A stretch of DNA of 64,000 bases from Dehalogenimonas sp. 4OHTPN. GTDB taxonomy: Bacteria; Chloroflexota; Dehalococcoidia; Dehalococcoidales; Dehalococcoidaceae. Made by a program: the position numbers and the translations under genes. The notes under the pieces are model-generated. The model saw only the letters and a list, made by a program, of their open reading frames with translations, was not told where the DNA came from and made no database searches. How positions within the stretch are numbered: position 1 is the stretch's first letter; the number at the start of each line of letters is the position of its first letter. The stretch spans positions 1,488,001 through 1,552,000 of the forward strand of contig NZ_CP159307.1 of the NCBI RefSeq assembly GCF_040448695.1, given 5' to 3'. This document shows positions 58,704 through 64,000 of this stretch, one piece after another.

Positions 58704-58922
58704 ATGCCTAACCTTGAAGACTACAAATGGGAGTTCCGCAAGGAAGAGGAAGAACTGCTGGCGGAACGCCGCAAGCTCCTGGGTCAAAAGCAGCTTATCT
58801 CCCGCGTGTTTACCACCGAGGCTTCCCGCCGCCGCGCCGAGTTAGAAAAAGCTGTCGCCGAGCTGGAACGCCGCATAACCGAAATCCGCAATATCCTGGG
58901 CGACAACTACCGGAATAATTAA
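58704..58922 (+). CDS. Small coiled-coil protein (72 aa)
   Basis: MPNLEDYKWEFRKEEEELLA … ; almost entirely charged α-helix (Glu/Arg/Lys, with heptad Leu), likely a coiled coil. Start chosen at 58704 (GAGG upstream) because the promoter overlaps the longer frame. Operon with the next three genes (6-base gap to the next). Function unknown. Confidence 0.7.
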   Translation: MPNLEDYKWEFRKEEEELLAERRKLLGQKQLISRVFTTEASRRRAELEKAVAELERRITEIRNILGDNYRNN

Positions 58923-58928
58923 CTCCCG

Positions 58929-59309
58929 ATGGACAAGAACCGCTTTGCAGACCTCGTGGAACAGGCGTTAGATAAACTCCCCGATGAATTCCTGGAAATC
59001 ATGGATAACGTTGAGGTCCTGGTCGAAGACTACCCTACCAAATCCCAGTGCGCCGGCGCTAAGAAAACCGAACTCCTGGGCTTGTATGAAGGCGTTCCTC
59101 TGACCGAGAGGGATTCACGGTACAGCCTGGTGCTACCCGATAAAATCACCATTTTCCAAAAACCGATCGAAGCTATCTGCCGCACCGACGCCGAAATCAT
59201 TGATCAGGTTGAGAAAACGGTCAAACATGAAGTAGCCCATTTCTTCGGCATGTCGGACGACGAACTCAACGACATCGAGGCTGGCTGGCTGGAAGGGGAA
59301 GAAGAGTAG
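58929..59309 (+). CDS. Zincin-like metallopeptidase family protein
   Basis: 126 aa. Zinc motif HEVAHFFGMSDDEL (HExxHxxG), with the typical 'VKHEVAHFFG' helix near the C-terminus and 'NVEVLVEDYPT' and 'LLGLYEGVPLTERD' before it. The family is widespread, small and poorly understood. The ATG follows the upstream stop by 6 bases. Confidence 0.88.
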   Translation: MDKNRFADLVEQALDKLPDEFLEIMDNVEVLVEDYPTKSQCAGAKKTELLGLYEGVPLTERDSRYSLVLPDKITIFQKPIEAICRTDAEIIDQVEKTVKHEVAHFFGMSDDELNDIEAGWLEGEEE

Positions 59310-59313
59310 TCCG

Positions 59314-60132
59314 TTGTCTGGAACCGACCGGGTCAAATACAATCCGCTGCCGTTGACCATAAGCTCACTGACCGACGACTTCCGGCGTGTCGGAGTGCGG
59401 CCGGGGATGACACTCATTGTCCACTCATCTCTCTCCTCCATGGGTTGGGTATGCGGCAACGCCCAGTCGGTCATCATGGCGCTAGAGGCGGCTATCGGCG
59501 AAACAGGTACCCTGGTCATGCCGACCCATACCAGCGATAACTCCGACCCCGCTTTCTGGAGCCGCCCACCGGTACCGAGCCAGTGGTGGGATATCATCCG
59601 CGCCGAAACGCCGGCCTTTGATCCGGAATTGACGCCGACCCGCAAAATGGGCGCGATACCTGAGACTTTCCGAAAGCAGCCAGGGACCATCCGAAGCAGC
59701 CATCCTCAGGTTTCGTTCGCCGCCCGCGGTCCGCTGGCGGCGAGGATCGTATCCAATCACAGCCTGAATTATGCGCTGGGGGACGCCTCCCCGCTTGGCC
59801 GTTTGTACGAAATCGGCGGCTTCATACTGTTGCTCGGCGTAGGTTATGAGAACAATACCACCCTGCATTTGGCCGAATTCCGAGCTATTTTCCCGGGGAA
59901 GAAGGTCGAGCGCGGCGGGGCGGCAGTCAACGAAAATGGCCGGCGTATCTGGAAGATCCTGGAGGATTTTTCGGAGGAGTCCGACAAGTTTCCGGAAATC
60001 GGAGCTGCCTTTGAGACGGCCCTCCCACACAAGGTTACAACCGGCCGAATCGGCCTAGCTGAAGCCAAGTTAATGCCGGTGCGCGACCTCGTGGATTTCG
60101 CGACGGCCTGGTTGGAGGCTAACCGGAAATGA
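59314..60132 (+). CDS. Aminoglycoside N(3)-acetyltransferase family
   Basis: 272 aa. AAC(3)-family signatures: 'GMTLIVHSSLSSMGWVCG', 'LVMPTHTSDNSDPAF', 'KMGAIPETFRKQPGTIRSSH' with a catalytic His, and 'LLLGVGYENNTTLHLAE'. TTG start, 4 bases after the metallopeptidase. Environmental members may act on non-antibiotic substrates, so resistance is not proven. Confidence 0.92.
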   Translation: MSGTDRVKYNPLPLTISSLTDDFRRVGVRPGMTLIVHSSLSSMGWVCGNAQSVIMALEAAIGETGTLVMPTHTSDNSDPAFWSRPPVPSQWWDIIRAETPAFDPELTPTRKMGAIPETFRKQPGTIRSSHPQVSFAARGPLAARIVSNHSLNYALGDASPLGRLYEIGGFILLLGVGYENNTTLHLAEFRAIFPGKKVERGGAAVNENGRRIWKILEDFSEESDKFPEIGAAFETALPHKVTTGRIGLAEAKLMPVRDLVDFATAWLEANRK

Positions 60133-60713
60133 TCCACGACAACATCGAGCGCTGTCCCTGGCCTTTGTCCGGCGGCGAGATAATGATCAGGTACCATGAC
60201 GAGGAATGGGGAGTGCCGACTCACAGCGATGCTCAGCACTTTGAGTTCCTGGTACTGGAAGCCTTTCAGGCTGGGTTATCGTGGCTGACCGTCCTGCGTA
60301 AAAGGGCCGCCTTCCGAGAGGCTTTCGCGGGCTTCGACGCCGCCGCCGTGGCGGCTTTCGATGACATGAGAATCAACGAACTTCTGTCAAACCCGGGCAT
60401 CATCCGCAACGGTTTGAAAATCCGGGCGGCAGTAAACAACGCGGGGCGGTTTCTTGAAGTCCAAGTCGAATTCGGTAGCTTTGACGCTTATCTCTGGCAT
60501 TTCACTGGAGGCAAACCTGTTATCGGCGGTTGGACTTCGCTGGCAGAACTGCCGGCAAAAACCGGGTTGTCAGACAAAATTTCGGCTGACCTGAAGCGCC
60601 GCGGTTTCAAGTTCGTCGGTTCCACCATTATCTACGCCCACCTTCAGGCGGTGGGTATCGTTAACGACCACCTGGTAAACTGCTTCCGGTTCAAGCAAAT
60701 GACCGGAGCGTGA
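60129..60713 (+). CDS. tag: DNA-3-methyladenine glycosylase I
   Basis: 194 aa. Removes 3-methyladenine from DNA. Motifs: RCPWPLSG-type opening (CPWPLSGG), 'YHDEEWGVPTHSD', 'FEFLVLEAFQAGLSWLTVLRKR' and 'KRRGFKFVGSTIIYAHLQAVG'. The ATG overlaps the preceding stop by 4 bases. A Tag zinc ligand pair (Cys near N-terminus, His/Cys near C-terminus in 'VNDHLVNCFR') is present. Confidence 0.96.
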   Translation: MIHDNIERCPWPLSGGEIMIRYHDEEWGVPTHSDAQHFEFLVLEAFQAGLSWLTVLRKRAAFREAFAGFDAAAVAAFDDMRINELLSNPGIIRNGLKIRAAVNNAGRFLEVQVEFGSFDAYLWHFTGGKPVIGGWTSLAELPAKTGLSDKISADLKRRGFKFVGSTIIYAHLQAVGIVNDHLVNCFRFKQMTGA

Positions 60714-60748
60714 TACCGGCGGGAAACGATCCTGACCGCTATAAAATA

Positions 60749-60774
60749 TATGAGGCTCTGTAACGAGCCTCATA
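60749..60774. terminator. Hairpin between tag and the convergent small gene
   Basis: TATGAGGCTC/GAGCCTCATA, loop TGTAAC. On the minus strand it is followed by TATTTTATAG, a weak T-run. Confidence 0.55.
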
Positions 60775-60798
60775 CAATACGGGCAGACCAATCCCAGC

Positions 60799-61017
60799 TC
60801 AATACTGCTTTTTCCGCAGTGCCTTTCTTTTCCGGTAGCAGGAATAGCAGATCACCTTAAGTCTATTGGGCGCGTCCGGGGCAAATACATACTGGCATTC
60901 GGCGTCCAATGGGTTGCCGCACGGTTCTCCGTGCTCGTGTTCGGTTTCAGTGCACTCGCACTTGCCGCCCGATCTTTCCAATACAGTCTGCTTGACTTGG
61001 CTGTCAAGGAAAGCCAC
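60799..61017 (-). CDS. Small Cys-rich protein, HNH-like opening (72 aa)
   Basis: Has 'LERSGGKCECTETEHEHGEP', CGNPLDAEC and CYSCYRKRK. The 'VLERSGGKCEC' start resembles HNH-endonuclease zinc motifs, but the catalytic HNH residues are not clear. The GTG at 61017 has GGAGG at good spacing; the TTG at 61026 directly abuts GGAGG. Unknown function. Confidence 0.6.
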   Translation of the reverse strand: MAFLDSQVKQTVLERSGGKCECTETEHEHGEPCGNPLDAECQYVFAPDAPNRLKVICYSCYRKRKALRKKQY

Positions 61018-61116
61018 GATACTCAACCTCCATTTACTTTTTTCGGCAAAGTTATATACCAGAGAAATTCCGGATCTGTCAATCCGTTGCCTGTGCTCAG
61101 CGTAAAAAAATAAGGA

Positions 61117-64000
61117 TCATTTACCCAGCCGCCACACTGTTTCCTCCAGCAAGTCACGCCAGCGGCCGCCGAGGCGGAGGTAGTCCAGCCACAGCTTGCT
61201 GGCCGAAGCGCGGAGGCCGTCCTTCAGAGGCGAGATTTTCTTAAGATCAGGCGCGATCCCCGCCAGGAACGAAATAGCGATCAGGCCGCTCTCCATACCT
61301 ACTGCTTTGACCCCTACCTTCAGACCCAGCATTCTGATGCGAATGATGTAAGACAAGTTCTGCGCCTCAGGCGGCGGCGGTCCGAAACGGTCGGTAAGCT
61401 CCCGTTCGAAATCGGACAATTCTTTCTCGTTTCGTATAGCCGCCAGACGTTTATAGAATCCCAACCGAAGAGCCTCTTCGGGAATATAACTGTCAGGGAT
61501 ATAGGCCGATAGTGGCAGTTCGATTGTCGGAGGCGGTATCTGGCTGGACTTAAGGAGTTCGGTTTCCTTGCCGGTTTTTATTGCTTTCTGTTCAGCCACC
61601 GCCTCGGAGAGCATCTGGGTGTAGAGGTGAAACCCCACCGCCGAAATGTGCCCGCTTTGCCGTGTGCCGAGCAGCGACCCGGCGCCGCGGATCTCCAGGT
61701 CTTTCATAGCGATACCGTAGCCCGCTCCCAATTCTGCCGCCTCGAAGATGGTGCGAAGGCGCTTTTCGGCGTCGCCGGTGAGACGCTTACCCTTCTCATA
61801 CAGGAAGTAGGCATAAGCCAATACAGCACCGCGGCCGACACGGCCTCTAAGCTGATAAAGCTGGGTTAGACCGAAACGGTCAGCTTGATTGACGATTAGG
61901 GTATTGGCGTTGGGCACGTCCAGCCCGCTCTCGATGATGGTGGTGCAGACCAGCACGTCGACCGAGCCCTCGGCAAAGCGGGCCATGGCCACCTCAAGTT
62001 CACCTTCCGGCATCTGACCGTGACCGACTATGAAAGAAACCTCAGGCACTAGTTTCTTGAGCCGCTCAGCGATGAAGTAGATGCTTTGAACGCGGTTGTG
62101 GACAAAGAAAACCTGGCCGCCTCGCTCCTTCTCCCGCAGGATAGCTTCGCGTACCAGGTGGTCGTCGTAGCCGGAAACGAAAGTCTTGACCGGCAGCCGC
62201 TCGTTCGGCGGCGTTTCGATGACGCTCAGGTCGCGTACCCCTACCAGCGACAGATGCAGGGTGCGGGGGATGGGGGTAGCCGACAGAGTAAGCACGTCAA
62301 CTTCCTGCCTCATCCGCTTCAAAAACTCCTTATGCATCACCCCGAAACGCTGTTCTTCGTCAATGATGAGGAGACCCAACTTCTTGAAATGGACATCAGG
62401 CTGCAGCAGGCGGTGGGTGCCGATCAGGATATCTATGCCGCCGTGCTCCAGAGATTCCAGGATTGCTTTCTGCTCTTTATCGCTACGGAAGCGGGAAATC
62501 ACCCCCACTTTCACCGGGAAGGCAGCAAGGCGGCTCTTAAAGGTTGAGTAATGCTGCTGGGCTAGCACGGTGGTCGGTACCAGCACAGCCACCTGCTTGC
62601 CGTCCATGACCGCTTTAAAGGCGGCACGCAGCGCCACCTCGGTCTTACCATAGCCGACATCGCCCAGGATTAGGCGATCCATCGGTATGGGCTTCTCCAT
62701 GTCTTCCTTGACTTCAGCCAAAGCCCGGGACTGGTCCGGCGTCTCCACGTAAGGAAAGGAACCTTCCAGTTCCCGCTGCCACATCGTGTCGCGTGAGTAG
62801 GCGTAGCCGGGGACGACCTGGCGGGCGGCGTAAAGCTCGATGAGCTCGGCGGCCACCTCTTCGGCGGCGGCTTTAGCCCGTTCTTTGGAACGCGCCCACT
62901 CCTGGGTACTCAAACGGTTCAGAACCGGGGGTTCGCCGTCACCGCCGACGTAGCGGCTAACCCGGTCAACCTGATCCGTCGGCACATACAACCGGTCCCC
63001 GGAGGCATATTCCAACTGCAAATATTCGCGTCGAGCGCCGGAAACTTCCATAATGACGATGCCGCCGAATCTGGCGACGCCATGATCGATATGAACGACA
63101 TAGTCTCCCGGAGTTAATTCAGGCAGGAAAAGCCTTTGTGCCTGAGCGCTTCGGCGAGGGCGAGAGCGTTCCTTGACGAAACCAAACAACTCAGCATCAG
63201 TAAAAAAGAAGGTTGTTCCAGCCAGGACCCATCCCCGATCCAGCAAAGCGTGGGCCAGGGTAATGGTGCCAGCGGCCGGCGGCGCGGCAAGACTGCTGGT
63301 GAAGTGGTAAGGAACACCCGCCTCAGAGAACAGCTCCTTCAGCCGGTCAGATTGATAACTGGCTACCACCAGACGCGAACCTTGATCTCTAAGCTCATTA
63401 ACCCTAGTGAAAAATGAATTCAGCCGCCCGGCATAACTGGGCGCCGGCATAAGCGGCAGTTCAATAACGCCACCCTCCCCGGATCCCCACGAAGACAATT
63501 CAGCGGTCTGAAACGAAGCTGTGCTTGCACTTATTGACTTCCAAGGTAGATAAGGCATAGGGAAATCGGCCGGCAGTTCGGCCGCGGCGGTCTTCTCGGC
63601 GCGCAGAGTCTCTGCTTCCCGGCTAAGAATTCCCCAGGCTTGTTCGACCGCGACCGGCTCATCAATAATTACCAGGGAATCCGGTGAAAGGAATTCTAGG
63701 AGCGAAGACCGGTTTTGGTATGGTGCCCAGAAAGCCGCTGTTTCCGGCCGGTTGCCGCGCTTCAACCCGTCAAGTTCTTCAGCCAGCTCGCCGCGCATTT
63801 CCTCGGCAATCCCGTCCAGGTCAATCCACGGCAGCAGTTCCGGTTCGAGCAGCAGAGTGGCTGGGCTGAAACTCACGTGATCCAGCGATTTCAGCGAACG
63901 CTGAGTAGCGGCGTCAAATATGTGGATCCTATCGATAACATCTCCGAAAAACTCCATGCGTACCGGGTTGTCGCCGGCGGGCGAAAAAACATCCATAATG
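61117..64000 (-). CDS. mfd: Transcription-repair coupling factor Mfd (5' end outside window)
   Basis: Removes RNA polymerase stalled at lesions and recruits UvrA. At least 960 C-terminal residues are visible. The frame continues past 64000, and the ATG at 63996 is internal to the UvrB-homology region (FSPAGDNPVRMEFFGD). Features: RNA-polymerase-interaction domain 'LTPGDYVVHIDHGVARFGG', helicase motif I GDVGYGKTEVALRAAF, motif II DEEQRFGV, motif III LSATPIPRTL, and the C-terminal TRCF domain (PDSYIPEEALRLGFYKRLA). Confidence 0.96.
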   Translation of the reverse strand, partial: IMDVFSPAGDNPVRMEFFGDVIDRIHIFDAATQRSLKSLDHVSFSPATLLLEPELLPWIDLDGIAEEMRGELAEELDGLKRGNRPETAAFWAPYQNRSSLLEFLSPDSLVIIDEPVAVEQAWGILSREAETLRAEKTAAAELPADFPMPYLPWKSISASTASFQTAELSSWGSGEGGVIELPLMPAPSYAGRLNSFFTRVNELRDQGSRLVVASYQSDRLKELFSEAGVPYHFTSSLAAPPAAGTITLAHALLDRGWVLAGTTFFFTDAELFGFVKERSRPRRSAQAQRLFLPELTPGDYVVHIDHGVARFGGIVIMEVSGARREYLQLEYASGDRLYVPTDQVDRVSRYVGGDGEPPVLNRLSTQEWARSKERAKAAAEEVAAELIELYAARQVVPGYAYSRDTMWQRELEGSFPYVETPDQSRALAEVKEDMEKPIPMDRLILGDVGYGKTEVALRAAFKAVMDGKQVAVLVPTTVLAQQHYSTFKSRLAAFPVKVGVISRFRSDKEQKAILESLEHGGIDILIGTHRLLQPDVHFKKLGLLIIDEEQRFGVMHKEFLKRMRQEVDVLTLSATPIPRTLHLSLVGVRDLSVIETPPNERLPVKTFVSGYDDHLVREAILREKERGGQVFFVHNRVQSIYFIAERLKKLVPEVSFIVGHGQMPEGELEVAMARFAEGSVDVLVCTTIIESGLDVPNANTLIVNQADRFGLTQLYQLRGRVGRGAVLAYAYFLYEKGKRLTGDAEKRLRTIFEAAELGAGYGIAMKDLEIRGAGSLLGTRQSGHISAVGFHLYTQMLSEAVAEQKAIKTGKETELLKSSQIPPPTIELPLSAYIPDSYIPEEALRLGFYKRLAAIRNEKELSDFERELTDRFGPPPPEAQNLSYIIRIRMLGLKVGVKAVGMESGLIAISFLAGIAPDLKKISPLKDGLRASASKLWLDYLRLGGRWRDLLEETVWRLGK

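Overview
The window is a GC-rich, gene-dense piece of a bacterial chromosome. The gene set fits a member of Chloroflexota, class Dehalococcoidia, probably Dehalogenimonas-like. The indications are a split metabolic cluster built from a LeuC/LeuD-type aconitase, a short isocitrate dehydrogenase, malate dehydrogenase, two-subunit class I fumarase and a PycB-type carboxyltransferase; a PurS-PurL fusion; a short EF-Ts; and an AmmeMemoRadiSam locus. This assignment is inference from gene content. No rRNA, tRNA, CRISPR array or intact insertion sequence was seen.

Layout. 1-3.5 kb: end of an amino-acid permease, a small ORF and an ABC exporter. 3.77-10.56 kb: a segment bracketed by two inverted copies of a roughly 350-bp repeat. 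It holds ruvA, a CxxCxGxG protein, a GyrI-like protein, a NarL-type two-component pair and valS. 10.7-11.5 kb: an AT-rich phospholipase-D-like gene that looks acquired. 11.8-15.8 kb: RidA, FmdB-like, acetyltransferases, NAD kinase and a NUDIX hydrolase. 15.8-27.2 kb: a long minus-strand series running from acyl-CoA/pyruvate carboxyltransferase components through aconitase, IDH, MDH and fumarase to a HIT protein and AzlCD. 27.3-33.1 kb: a Cys-rich small protein, RarA with two membrane proteins, and AmmeMemoRadiSam. 33.2-38.8 kb: a complex-I-type NAD(P)-binding protein, CoaE, a CPBP protease and rpsB-tsf-pyrH-frr. 38.9-46.6 kb: a CDGSH protein, PdxS, PurSL-PurQ, two heme-binding lipoproteins and a GuaB3-type protein. 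46.7-51.3 kb: a seven-PAS sensor kinase and prepilin peptidase. 51.4-64 kb: an M29 aminopeptidase with an unusual leader, a periplasmic protein plus an OmpR/histidine-kinase pair, TerC, small proteins, an aminoglycoside acetyltransferase, TagA and a truncated Mfd.

The carbon cluster can supply oxaloacetate and interconvert it with malate and fumarate on one arm, and convert citrate to 2-oxoglutarate on the other. That matches the branched, incomplete TCA cycle known in Dehalococcoidia.

The least explained element is the repeat family. Copies at 3774-4130 (+) and 10217-10563 (-) are about 90% identical over their ORF. Each carries a strong promoter with an extended -10, followed almost without leader by the same 89-codon frame. 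A third site at 51460-51607 has the same promoter but a different, 31-codon leaderless frame. A second regulatory signal is GGTACTAGTACC-type sites just downstream of the promoters of the multi-PAS kinase and of a Cys-rich small protein.
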